Below are positions 52,878 to 64,000 of a DNA stretch of 64,000 nt, piece after piece. The number at the start of each line of letters is the position of its first letter. The first letter of the stretch is position 1. The position numbers and the translations under genes were made by a program. The stretch is taken from positions 75,151,864 to 75,215,863 of the forward strand of contig NC_067196.1 of assembly GCF_000699445.3 (NCBI RefSeq). Reading direction: 5' to 3'. Under the pieces are notes generated by a model. The model was not told the DNA's origin and searched no databases. It saw only the letters and a program-made list of their open reading frames with translations. Source of the DNA: Schistosoma haematobium (Eukaryota > Platyhelminthes > Trematoda > Strigeidida > Schistosomatidae).

Positions 52878-53567
52878 ATGCTTGTTCAGAATGATAGTGT
52901 AAAACAAAACAACAATAAAGACGGTGATCCCCAGCCGATACATGCCTCTGTTGAGAAGCAACAGTATCCAAAAAAGAAGGCTGCCCGGAGCTCCAAACAT
53001 CCTCATGCATCTCGGGGTAGCGATCGTCCTCGTCAAAAGTCACTGAATACAATGTTTTGTGGGTGTCTGGTATCCGGATCAGAATGTGGTAATACAATGG
53101 AGCATCCCCCACTTGATAACAACCGACGACTTCTTCCTACCAGTGCTATCCAGTCAATGGAATCTCTTAGCATTTCAAAAAATGCAGGTTCACAGTGTTT
53201 TCAGCCATCCCAAGTATCTAATGACTCAGGTTCAATTAAACTGCAACCAGTTGTTAACTTACCTTCTTGTGCTCTTATAACAGATGCTTTGCTTTCACAA
53301 ACCAAACGGGCAAGTACAGTTAAGATAAGTGCACCTTCCAATGGAGTAAAGCACTCAGGTTGGCACAGTTTTAGATTTAGTCGTAAAAAGGAGTCAAATT
53401 TGTCCAAGACAAAACAACGTGATTCCACGATAAGGATATCTGTTACCAGGCCCTTAAAAAGCGATATTTCCCACCCTGAAGCAGAACAACACTCAGAAAC
53501 AGTTCAATCCCTTGTGTTCTCACCATTACCAAACCAAGCAGTACTGGAAACAGTAAATTCTGGAGAG
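52878..53567 (+). CDS. CTDSP-like N-terminal exon
   Basis: Donor GTGAGT at 53568, phase 0. The frame opens at 52809 after a stop and its first ATG is at 52878, so I take that as the likely start. An acceptor such as GCAAG at 52816-52820 with an upstream exon is an alternative. Low-complexity, basic N-terminal region ([21 protein letters not shown]) with FCGC near 53055. Confidence 0.75.
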
Positions 53568-55595
53568 GTGAGTTATCTGGATATTTGGTTGTTGCTTTAT
53601 TCTGCCTAGTTAACAATTCGACTCTACTAGTTAACATTGAGTAATTATTGTTCCCCAACCCACCTAGCTTATCATCTATCTTCAAAAATATGAAACGAGC
53701 AAAGTTAGACGCTCATACTTCTAGTCATCTGTGAATTTTACCACAAAATATTGTTTGTATCTGGAGTCCAAGCTACCCTTAAATCGGATGATGTTCCTCA
53801 AATTAAAGCCAGTGACGCAGACATTATTGTCTGAATATTAAATAATACAAATGTTCTTTCTCTATCCATCCCTTTGCTTTCACCTTGATCCCCCAACTAC
53901 TGGTTCCGAGCATTGAGGGTTTTATCATTGTGATTAACATTTGGAAACTAGTTTTCTACTGTATAGCCCTGTAATCTTGAGTTTTTCAGCGTGTTTTGGT
54001 GACGTCAACCTCCAAATAGTTCGGATTGTAGCTTCATGTTTCGATTCATTGTAACACACCGTTGTTTGTCCAGTTAAAAGTTGGAGATGGGTCTTACGGG
54101 GTACTTATCGAATACCGTTTTCCTTGGGATTATCCACAGTCACTAGTTGTACTTCACATAGTATAAGGTGGCCGACCTCTGGAAACTAACCCGCAGATTT
54201 AAATCCGCCGTTCAACATAAGGAGCTAACTCAAATTAAGGGTGTATAAAATGAAATCCAATTCACTAAGTTTCGTATACTAGACAGGTAATAGCATCCCT
54301 CGAGAGAAATGTTAGTGCTACTGAGTTCTCTTAACTAAAGCAGACTGAAAGCTTGTAAATAAGTGATTGGAACTCAAAAACTGGTCACTGATGCGGTAGT
54401 TTTATTTATTTATATGGATAAAAATATTGATACAAAGGGGCATCGAATTCATATGCACCACACAAGTCACTTGGTTTGTATGTGGACTGTGATACTCCCC
54501 GAGTACCCAGACCGAACTGGGTGGTTTTCTTAGAAGGCCACAGCTGGAGCCCTTGACCTAGAGGTCTGATCCACAAGGCAGTGGAGCAACGTCAGGAGAT
54601 ACTTTCCTATGGTAGCCAGTGACCAATAATTGGTTCATACACCATTTGTTCCCTCAGGATCCTGGAGCCCATTGGTTTGGAATCAGGATTTTCCAACCCC
54701 CCTAGGTGGACTCGCCGTGTCCACCAACCCGGTTAAAGTGCCAGAAAATCGCTTTTCGTCCTCTCAATTTCGTAAATAAAACCCCCGACACGTGAAGGCA
54801 GTGCATGGGACCTCCCTGGCAATGGCTGTAATGAGGTAAAATCTAGTACTTATATGTATCAACCTAAGTTGCTACTCTTCACACCAGTACAACATAACAT
54901 ATGTATTGAGAAAAGCAAAGGAATAAAGTAATAACTAGTCATAGTAAAAAAAAATAAAGGTGGGGAGAATGTCTTAAGCAACAGATAGAATTTAGGGAGG
55001 AAATGAAGGTAAATTAATAATGCTATATTTGAGTTTATAAGAAAGGCAGGAAATGTATTCATCGGCAACATTAGCGTATATGCTAGACTATACATTCATT
55101 CTGTGCACACATTATAACCAGGTCTTACAGCTTTTATTTATCTAGGTGTAATAACGAAGTAGCTCGTATACATATTAAATTACAGTGAACATCGCATATA
55201 TTAAACCTTTTAAGGAAAAACCACTTAGTGTGGTGTAACATGCAGATTCAATACCGTCTAGTAAATTTCTTTATTTACTAGTATTTACCATTAAAAAAGT
55301 ATCATACAGGTTCCACATTTAAGCTCAGTAATTTTCTGTTTTATGGCAATCTCACCATAAATGTAAGTTTACTTATTATAACACTCATGAAGTAAGCTTA
55401 TTGCACGTTATCATTTGCATTGTATTAACTAAATTATATATACACCTAGTTCCAAATCTTGAGACTTTCTTACTTTTATTTTCCCTCAGCAAAAGGCTGC
55501 GTTGCTTGGACCGAAAAGTGAAACAGACAAAAGCAAAAAGTGTTTTGTAATTGACTTGGACGAAACTTTGGTGCATAGTTCATTTAAAGTAAGTC

Positions 55596-55680
<85 letters not shown>

Positions 55681-56910
55681 ATTAACGGCTAATTTATCAG
55701 TCAGTTCACTATTGAGACGTATATGACTCGTACTTGGTTTAAAGTTTTATTTTTATTTTATACACCAGACTTTTTACAGTCAAGCAAATGACATCAAACG
55801 TAGTTTGGATTGCCATATTTTACTGTTGGTTTTTTATATGCTTTTTAATTTCATATTTTACACTGCTGTTAGTACTCTTACAGTAACCTAAACTTACCAA
55901 CTTCTCGACTGCCTACTTGCGTTTATTCGCTTCATGAGGTTAAGGAATTAGAGGACTATTAGTACACTCACGTCCTGAATGAAAACCAACACGATTTGCG
56001 CTTTTATACTACCTGGGGAAGCCCTGGAGGGGTTGGAAACCTTCACGTACCTGGGCAGTTTCATCGATAAACAGGGATGATCTGATGCAGACGTAAAGGC
56101 AAGGATTAGCAAAGTAAGTACAGCATTCCTACAGCTGAAAAACATATGGAACTCGAAACAAATGTCAGCCAACACCAAAGTCGGAACCTTTAATACGAAC
56201 GTCAGGACAGTTCTGCTATACGAAGATGAGACTTTAAGAACTACCACATTCATCATCAAAAGGGTATGTATTTATAAACAATTGTCTACGTAGGATACTC
56301 AATGTCCGTTGACCGGATACCATCAGCAACAACGTAGTGTGAGAGAGAAAGAGCCTACTTCCAACTGAAGAGAAAATTAGGAAAGGACACTGGATGTGAA
56401 TATGACATACATTGTGGAAACCAGCAAGTCGCATCACATGATAAGCGTCAACCTGGAATCTTGATGTGGAACGGAAAAGAGGGAGACCGAATAACACACT
56501 GCGTCGGCAAATGGAAGCAGATATGAAAAGGATGAATATCAACTGGAAACAACTGTAAAGCATTGTCCATAACAGAGATGGATGAAGAATGCTGGTGGCC
56601 GGCCTATGCTCAACGAGTGGTAACAAGTGTAAGTAAGGGTAGTACAGAGGTAGCCACTGGGTTCTAGTACCCCAATGATTTCCTCATACGTTAGGCAAGT
56701 CCTTTTGAAAATGTGGTAATACTTAATTGAAGTTTGACGAATTAATTCATTCTTCGTATCACTTTTAAGAATGTGGTTGATCCTCTGAACAAAGTGTCAC
56801 CTCTTTTTGCATCACTCACCGAAGTCATCAGTCTTTAGCCCGTTTCAAGCATCAGGTTTCATGATCTTAATAGAGTCTTTGCCCTCGTGAATTTGTGCAA
56901 ATGGTTGTTT

Positions 56911-56945
<35 letters not shown>

Positions 56946-59900
56946 TTTGAACATATAAATATTGGTACAAGAGTGCGCCAAATATATATGCGCCACACAA
57001 AACAATGAGAACTTGAAGAGAAGGAAAAAGAAAAAAGGTAAGGAGCGTTAAAAAAAGAACGATAACGAAGAGATTGGTGTAAGGTAGTGCAATAATAATA
57101 ATAGTAATAATCGGGGAACGGAAAGGTACAATCAAAAGAAATCTTTCAGTTAAGGAAGATACAACCACTTTTTACGAAGTAAAAGAAGGTTACAGCAGGA
57201 TCGCCACTGGCTTCTATTCTGAGCCATATCTGATAACGTCTCTAGCCACTGTGTAGCATCATCTCTCGGACCCCAGCCAGGGAGTCGTGAAGGACCAGCA
57301 CAACTCAGTCCTTTGTAGCTTTCTTTCATGCCACGACACCATGTCATGCACTGACCACCTCTCCGCTTCTTCCAACCAGTCCCAGAGTCGGCAAATAATG
57401 CACGACGTGGAATTCTCTGGGACGACATTCGGAGAACATGTCCAAGCCACCGAAGTCGGTGTTTCAAGATGGTGACACCAATTGCATTATCGTCTCTGTG
57501 CCCGAACACACGATGCCGAACCTCTGTATTACTAACATGGTGTTGCCACTGGATGTCAGCCATCCTTCGGAGACAGCGATGATCGAACACAGAGAGTCGT
57601 CTAACATCCTCAACTCGGAGAGGCCAGGTTTCATTAGCATAGAGCAAAACTGCTCTCACCGATGCGTTATAGATCCGGCCTTTTACAGCCAGACTAACAT
57701 CACGAAGGCGCCAAAGGTGGCCCAGATTGGCATAAGCCGCTCTGGCTTTCACTATACGTGCATTGATCTCATCACTCACACCCCCACCAGCACTTATGCA
57801 GCTACCCAGATACACGAACTTCTCGACTACTATCTGCTCACCATCCGGGGTGAGTACAGGATCAGGGTCCTGCCAGTCTTGTAGAAGTACTTTGAACTTC
57901 GAAGGTGCAAAGCACATACCATACCTACGGACACTGATTGCCAACTGATTAAGTGCGGATTGCATGCCTTGGGCATTGTCGCACAGTAAGACAATATCGT
58001 CCACATACTCAAGGTCGAGAAGTCTTTCTCCAGGCAACAGATCCACACCACCATTACTTACATTCATCAGAGCTGTTTCCAGAATGTCATCGATGGCAAA
58101 GTTGAAGAGGAATGGTGAGATTGGGCAACCCTGCCTAACCCCACTGCTCGAATGGAACAATGGAGAGAGGTGGTTGTATGCCCTCACTCTTCCTGAGGTG
58201 TTTGTATATAGGGCTTTTAGGATGTTAATAAACTTCTCAGACACACCCTTCTTCAATAGACAATCCCAGAGAACAGTCCTATCCAATGAATCGAAGGCAG
58301 CCCTGATGTCAAGAAACACTACGATTGTTGGCCTTTGATAAGTATGGTGGTGTTCTAACATTTGGAGGGGGTGAAGATATGATCAATACATCCTCGACCA
58401 GAACAAAACCCAGCCTACTCCTCGCGAGTCAATCTTTCTCGGGTTTCGAACAACCTACGAAGTATGACGGAAGCCAATAGCTTGGACGCAATCGGAAGTA
58501 GACTTATCCCTCGATAGTTTTTACAGGAACGACGTGGACCTTTTTTAAAGATAGGGACAACTATCGACTCATTCCATGACGTTGGTACACTCTCTAGCTC
58601 CCAGACCTTTGTAAACAATGCAGTTAGTTCCTTAGCCAGAAAGTCACCACCATCCCTAAAAAGAGCCGGAGGTAAGTCATCTGGACCAGGTGATTTGTAG
58701 CGCTTCAAGAGTTGGAGTTCCTGGCAGACTTCCACCTCATTTGGTGGATCAGTCGTCACCGACCATGGAGGGCAGGACAGTCTGGCCGATGTTGCCGAAG
58801 CAGCAGGCCAGTTGAACTGCCCTTCGAAGAATTCTTGCTCAACGTCTACTAGGGTTAACAGATGCGCATGAATAGGTTTTAGGGATTCTCATGAGAACCG
58901 GTTTTATGGAGGGAGATTTTTGCCAAACAGCAATCAAAAAACTGCTTATTCAATACCTAAAGTTGTGTTGATCTTATCAAGTAGTGCTCATTTTTCCTAT
59001 TAGCGGTTATACATTTTGAGTTAATCTGATTTCATGGAACTTACTGTTTATTGTTTTTTTTCTACTTAGGTAATCGAACATGCTGATTTTAAAGTAGGAG
59101 TTGAAATAGATGGAGTCACACACCGTGTGTATGTTTTAAAGCGACCACATGTTGACCTCTTCTTGTCGACCATGGCCGATCTATATGAATGCGTACTGTT
59201 TACTGCTAGTTTAGCTAAGGTGAATTTTCTATCGAAAATTTGTTCATCTGTTTATTCGTTCACGTATTAATATTTTGATCTCCATATTCTTTCTCCATCT
59301 ACCGTATTTACCAATTATAATAATGATTTCCTATTCAAGTTAGGTCGACAAACATGAATGAACAACATGAGCAACAACAACCTTGGATAATCAATCGAAT
59401 GGAACGTTAATAGGTACTGAGTGTTCCCATCATTCTATCCAGTCAGACGTATTAGTAAACCAAACTGTGTAACTTCGTTTGTGGATGAAGTTACTTGGTT
59501 CTATGACAGGATATTTGTAATCAAACGTGAAAACTTAGAGAAACGAAGTAGTTATTTTATAGTTCTAGTAAGAAGCTATGACTCGTGTATTCGATTAACT
59601 TGATGGTAAAGTGTTTATGTACTGTTGGGATCCGGTCATGATCATAGAGCATCGTAAAGCAACTCAAGTTGGGAACTATGTAGCACTGGTTTGCGACGGC
59701 CCAGTGGTATTGTACTGTATGAGAGCTAAACGTTTTGTATTCAGTTCCATGTATGAACTTACTTATGAATCGCTACCAAATCTCTAATTAAAGAATACTT
59801 GTTCACTTTCCCAGTTTTCACTGGTTCTCTATCCAGTATCAGTCTGTGGTAAATTATCTGCAAGTCGATTTTTTTCTGCTGACCTCAATAAAGACGAGGA

Positions 59901-62642
59901 ACCATTGTTAGAGGGATAGATACAAAAATGTCTTCATACAGTGGGTTTACTATAGCTATAAGAAATCTGAAGCGAGGGAGAGCAACAGGCCCTGACAGAT
60001 TTACTCCTGAGATTTTTATGGATGATGGTTCAGTATTAACAGTGAGATTAACTGAGGTCTTAGGTAGAATTTGGGAACGACGTAATCCCATCTGACTGGT
60101 CTCAACCACTGGTTGTGCCAGTTTATAAGAAAGGATAAAAGTCCTCTTGTGACATTCACAGAGGAATCAGTTTGACTAATATAGTGTCTAAAATATTAGC
60201 TTCAATAATACTTCGACGCCTAACTAAAGCTCGTAAAGAGCAGACTAGAGAAAACCAGGCTGGTTTTCGACCTGGACGTGGTTGTATAGACCAAATATTT
60301 ACACTATGTCAGGTCCTAGAACCTAGACACATTCAGATGCTCCACACTAGTAGTATATCTCGACCTTTAGGCGGCATTCGACTCTGTTGATCGTGAGGTT
60401 CTATGGCAGTGTTTGTCACTGAAAGAAGTACATTAACCTTATAAAGGCTTATGGCGAACTGTCATCAGAATTGATTACCTCGAGTGGTGTTCGTCAGGGC
60501 TGTCCACTCTTTCCATTCTTGTTTCACTTCGTCATTGACGTGCTTTTGGAGATGACACTTTCCTCATCTAAATTTGCAAGGGTTGAACTTCTACCGAGAG
60601 ATCCACTTTTTGACCTCGAATATGCCGATGACATAGTTCTATTTGGTGAAGACGCTGACAAAGTGCAGAATCTTCTGACCACTATAAGCAACAATGCAAG
60701 CATGTTCGACATGCGATTCTCCCCCTCGAAATGCAAAATGTTACTTCAGGATCGGGTCGCATCGACACCCGAACTAATGATTGGGGGCGAAGTAGTTGAG
60801 CGTGTCGACCGCTTCACTTATCTTGGAAGTCTCATCAGCCCTTGTGGTCTGGTGTGTGACGAAATACATAAGTATTAGCTCAGCTGGGGACCAAAATAAT
60901 ATTCTCCACACGAGTAAGGAAATGAAATTGTGGAGAAATATGGGGAGGAGAAGGAAGTATAATCAAAACAAATTAGTAAATTAAAATAAGTGAACGGGAA
61001 TCGGTTACAGTAGGATACACAGTACAGTACATCTAGGAAGAATTCTTCCATTTAAAGGAGTTCCTCTCACTTATGAACAGTTTCAAAGTAAACTACAACC
61101 GGATTCGTCCTATGCAGCTTTATCTCATACCACGACTTCATTTCATAAACTTACCACCTCTGCCTTTTCCACCCATTCTCAGCGTCCACAAATATTATAC
61201 TGTGCGTATGCCACTGGAATGACATTCGTAACACAAGCACAAGCCACCGAAGCTGATGTTTTAAGTTGGTGACAGTGACTAAGTTATGGCTGCTGCGCCC
61301 AAACCTCAGCATTAGTAAAATCGTTTTGCTACTTGATATTATCGATCACTCGAAGATAACTATCGTCGAACTCGGAGAATCGCTAAAAATCCATAAATCG
61401 AAGGGACCAGTTTTCATAAGCATATAGCAAAACTCCTGTCCCTGTTGTGATGTAAACCCAACATTTTGGACCCAGACTGACCTCGTGATGGTACCGACGA
61501 TGACACAGTTCGGCATAAGCCACCCTCACTTCCATTATGCATAGATTTATCTCATTAGCCATACCACCACCAGCACTCGCACAACTACCCAAATGCACGG
61601 ACTTTTCGACTACTTCTAAATGGCCGTCACAAAGAGTGAGTGTGGGCAAATGTCACAGTCAGTCTTATAAATGTACCTTGGATTCAAATGGTGCAAGTAA
61701 ATGCTGTACTTGGATGCAATCGGAATTAGATTTATCTCCCAACAGTTTCTGCTCCCACTTCATTACACGAATCTGGAACACTAACTCTTAAACCTTTCTA
61801 AATAACCCAATCAGTCTCCTAACCAGATGTTCACCATTCTCTTTAAAGAGGAGCCAGGAGTAAGTCGCCTGACCTTGATAACTTGTAACGCTTCAGGAGT
61901 TGGAGTTCCTTAAGATCCGCCTCGTCAGGTAGATTAGTCGATACGGGTCGAGAAGAGTCCGGTTCCACTTTCAAAATCCTCTCTTATGGACACTTCTCTA
62001 CATCTGTCAGGGAAACATGTTTTTTAGGGGAGTGAGAGGACTGAAAGCGAACGTCTTACTTTAAACTTAGAGAGAGGATCCACCTGGGGGAGTTGGAGAA
62101 CTCTGACTCCAATCTAATAGCGCATATGGGCTCCGGGATCTTGAGGGAATGAATGGTGTATGAACCTATGTTTGGTCGTCAGGCACTGTGGGATTCAATC
62201 TTCTGACGTTCTGCTCTTGCCGTGTGAAGTAAACCCTTTAGTCAAAGGCTTGGGGAGTGTCTCCTCATGAAGATCACCTGCTCCTGTATGTGCACCGTGA
62301 CAGTATCCCAGCTGCACACAAATATGACAATAAATGCTAATAGATGACGGAATACTCGAATTTACCAGTAAAGTCTGTTACGTAAATATTTGTTGGTTTA
62401 TGTGTACATGTGATAAATTTTATTACTGTTTCTCTTGTTACATAATATTCATTTAGTATGCTGATCCAGTTGCAGACTTCATTGATAAATGGCATGCTTT
62501 CCGATACCGGTTATTTAGAGAATCTTGTGTATATCATCGAGGTAATTATGTAAAGGATCTTAGTCACTTAGGCAGACCAATCAACCAAGTTGTTATTTTA
62601 GATAATTCACCAGCATCCTATATGTTCCATGCAAGTCATGCA
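52878..62642 (+). CDS. Small CTD phosphatase (SCP/CTDSP-like HAD phosphatase), 3' end beyond window
   Basis: Exons 52878(?)-53567, 55490-55588, 59070-59219 and 62457-62642 all join in phase 0, giving about 375 codons. The catalytic part shows HAD motif I DLDET (near 55553-55567), VYVLKRP and LFTASLAK (59070 exon), then [17 protein letters not shown] and ILDNSPASY (62457 exon), all classic for SCP1/2/3-type phosphatases. From family knowledge these remove phosphate from Ser5 of the RNA polymerase II C-terminal repeat and from other nuclear or SMAD targets, with Asp as nucleophile and Mg2+. The long N-terminal exon is Ser/Lys-rich with FCGC near 53055, like the short Cys motif in SCP N termini. 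The final exon, expected to encode the C-terminal WFDD-type segment, is not seen before 64000. Introns 2 and 3 hold several retrotransposon remnants. Confidence 0.92.
54402..54840 (-). mobile_element. LINE-associated repeat, 3' tail shared with 56913 element
   Basis: Starts TTTATTTATTTATATG and continues AAATATTGATACAA...CACCACACAA, matching the 3' end of the - strand LINE at 56930-57000. The rest is GC-richer, with no intact frame. Read as a - strand insertion; the relation of its upper part to that family is inferred. Confidence 0.5.
55490..55588 (+). CDS. CTDSP-like exon, catalytic DLDET motif
   Basis: Acceptor TTTTCCCTCAG, donor GTAAGT at 55589; exactly 33 codons. Encodes [16 protein letters not shown], the nucleophile loop. 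A ~80-base TA tract begins only about eight bases past the donor. Confidence 0.95.
55597..55676. repeat. (TA)n microsatellite
   Basis: About 40 TA units directly downstream of the splice donor of the catalytic exon. Confidence 0.97.
55948..56640 (+). mobile_element. Decayed RTE-like 3' fragment (copy B)
   Basis: Starts in the RT region upstream of copy A, includes [18 protein letters not shown] followed by a stop, and ends GTAAGTAAGG. 56091-56506 matches copy A without a gap or mismatch that I could find. Confidence 0.75.
56913..58857 (-). mobile_element. Non-LTR retrotransposon, 5'-truncated, reverse transcriptase
   Basis: Main frame 58361 down to 57150: [34 protein letters not shown] (57996-58007), [13 protein letters not shown], and a long C-terminal domain with [10 protein letters not shown]. 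An upstream piece, 58857 to 58415, carries [13 protein letters not shown] and [13 protein letters not shown]. The two are separated by a stop near 58415 and a frameshift near 58365. The catalytic box is YVDD rather than YADD. The 3' end is a run of about eight to nine TTTA units (+ strand 56912-56947). No endonuclease remains. It lies in intron 2 of the phosphatase gene, opposite strand. Confidence 0.85.
59070..59219 (+). CDS. CTDSP-like exon, [13 protein letters not shown]
   Basis: Acceptor TTCTACTTAG, donor GTGAAT; exactly 50 codons. The exon begins GTAATC, so its first base mimics a donor. Carries HAD motif II (FTAS). Confidence 0.95.
59885..60873 (+). mobile_element. Non-LTR retrotransposon RT pseudogene, + strand
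   Basis: Several frames together: [13 protein letters not shown] (near 59980), [14 protein letters not shown] and [15 protein letters not shown] (60172-60300), then [30 protein letters not shown] (60620-60631) and [12 protein letters not shown]. It ends abruptly after DEI. Frameshifts and stops throughout; related to but clearly distinct from the element at 56913. In intron 3 of the phosphatase gene. Confidence 0.8.
61180..62335 (-). mobile_element. Decayed LINE copy with RT core deleted
   Basis: The frame 61649 down to 61383 matches the 56913 element ([41 protein letters not shown]). Further up (61790-61930), degenerate sequence matches its [13 protein letters not shown] region. The RT palm between these is missing. 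More diverged, hence older, than the copy at 56913. Confidence 0.65.
62457..62642 (+). CDS. CTDSP-like exon, motifs III and IV
   Basis: Acceptor TATTCATTTAG, donor GTAAGC; exactly 62 codons. Carries FRESC, the conserved Lys of [10 protein letters not shown], and ILDNSPASY. Ends just before the last conserved block. Confidence 0.95.
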
Positions 62643-62904
62643 GTAAGCTAAATATAATTTATTAATACTATTATTATATGTCGGTTTTTATTCCTTGATG
62701 TTTAACGAAATTTTAATGTCAGTGCTTTGTTTCCTAAACCAAATGGTCCAAAACGACCCTGCAGGATTCTCAATTAACCCATCTAGCTCAGAAAAAACAA
62801 CACCAGAGATGGCAATAGTGTTTTGGTCCACGTGCTACTTACGGTATAATTTTAGCCAGTATTTATACGATGAATATTACTTACGAACTATATTAGGTTA
62901 GCGT

Positions 62905-63405
62905 TAATATTTTACGCCCCGACCGTTGTTGCTACCTTGACGTGGTGGTCGGGCTTGCCTATCGTGAAGCAACCGAGCTATACTGGCTGGAACAACCGTT
63001 CCTCAAGGTCCTATCATGTCAGACAGGTCGGTTGAAGAGCGGTAAGACTAAAAGCAACAAACCTAAGGTCCGAAGGTGAAGTCGTACTGCTGACTGTACA
63101 GAGGTGTGATGGCAGCAATGTGTTTCCTTCAGACAACCAGCATGACAGCGATGCTGCCTTCCCACAAGGAGGGGTGGGGTTAGAAAAGGTCGCTCCTAAA
63201 AATACACACCTCACCTTATCCCATGGATATCCGTCTCCGGCGGTAAGGTCCCAAAAAGTACGGAGCTAACACAAAAATTATCCATAAAAAGGTCGTGTGT
63301 GACCGACCTCAAGCAGTTGTCCCTTGGGCACTGCGGTCACTCTCCCAGGTCACTAAGACCACCTCTAATCCAATTTCCTTTTCAGGTACTTCCTCCTCCT
63401 CTGAA
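62905..63405 (+). repeat. GC-rich repeat-like segment, possibly 5' part of a non-LTR element
   Basis: Much less AT-rich than its surroundings. Contains TTGCTACCTTGACGTGGTGG and short open frames without domain. I recall similar sequence at the 5' ends of schistosome non-LTR elements, but nothing in the window confirms it. Confidence 0.35.
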
Positions 63406-64000
63406 TATTTTACGCACATGCATTTGAAAATTTCTATTATATTTGGTAATGGGCATTATTATCACTTCCTAAACGTTTTATAACTATACTTGTGAAAGTA
63501 GTTACTTATCTTAACTTATCTAAAATTGGCGTATTTAGTTCAGCGGCTATCTACTGTGAAATGAAATACATTGCCTTATGGTTCATTTTATTATGTGACT
63601 GCTAAACACTTGTCACATGAAGTGTAGTTCGAGCAGCTAACTTCCTGGTCATTAATAAATCTCCTGAATAGAAGAATTTTAGAAATACTTAGAGTATTTG
63701 ACGTTTTGATCGTGTTAGGCTGACAAGGTAGAGAGTCGTTTAGGCATTATAAACAAAAGTGTGCAGCATTCGAAATGTTAAACATTCTGCTTTACTCTGG
63801 AGACAACTTTGGCTTTTGATTATTTGTAGTACATCATAAGCTGTATCAACATCAGGCTTTGACTGATTGAAAAGACTTTCATACAACTGTAAGTAAATCC
63901 CAATGATTTTCTGTTCCTAATGAAGCTGTTGCTGTTTAGTGTTTGTTTATAGAATGTTATGTCGCTTATTCGTTCTCTCACTTGCTTTGAGTTTTGATTT
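63406..64000. other. Intron of the phosphatase gene, nothing seen
   Basis: AT-rich, no exon-like frame with splice sites. The last exon of the phosphatase is not here. Confidence 0.5.

Noticed and set aside
57287..58338. + strand frames of 62 to 148 codons
   Set aside because: Antisense shadows of the - strand reverse transcriptase.
62695..62901. 68-codon frame after the last phosphatase exon, as its final exon
   Set aside because: It lacks the conserved C-terminal block expected after ILDNSPASY and has no fitting acceptor.

Overview
The window looks like a piece of a schistosome (blood fluke) nuclear chromosome. It is AT-rich, and its genes have short exons with canonical GT/AG junctions and long introns. 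It carries a tRNA-derived SINE resembling the schistosome Sm-alpha family, several broken RTE-like and other non-LTR retrotransposons, and two solo-LTR-like elements. The species cannot be fixed from the sequence alone. There are no bacterial-style operons, CRISPR arrays or rRNA genes.

Three protein-coding genes can be supported. (1) On the + strand, 1-8507, lies a C2H2 zinc-finger transcription factor of the RREB1/Hindsight type, entering from the left edge. Its last four junctions were found by phase matching: exons 1-~679/683, 1447-1542, 3841-3925, 5236-5984 and 7198-8507. It has six zinc fingers and a PxDLS-type CtBP-binding motif. (2) On the - strand, 44957 down to 12388, is a gene of about 19 exons and roughly 940 codons. 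Its middle matches MYCBP-associated protein (MYCBPAP), a ciliary/sperm-tail protein. Every intron phase from the second exon to the stop agrees. (3) On the + strand, from about 52878 and off the right edge, is a small CTD phosphatase (SCP/CTDSP-type HAD phosphatase). Four exons lie in the window (52878-53567, 55490-55588, 59070-59219, 62457-62642), and the last one or more lie beyond it.

Layout: gene 1 and gene 2 converge tail to tail, with about 3.9 kb between their stop codons. That space holds simple repeats and a solo LTR with a perfect 5-bp target duplication. Gene 2 and gene 3 diverge head to head, about 8 kb apart. That space holds no convincing exon, one internally deleted RTE copy (51150-52240) and a diverged direct duplication (47512-47990).

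Mobile DNA is concentrated in the introns. RTE-like 3' fragments at 18597, 28198, 30650 and 55948 all run on the + strand, and three of them lie in gene 2 antisense to it. All four end in the same short TAAG-type tail. Introns 2 and 3 of the phosphatase gene hold three broken LINE copies of a second RT lineage. The most unusual structures are a ~180-bp foldback in an intron of the zinc-finger gene, a ~416-bp stretch that is base-for-base identical between two otherwise diverged dead RTE copies 25 kb apart, and two SINE copies sharing the body of the local tRNA-headed SINE but a different 5' head.
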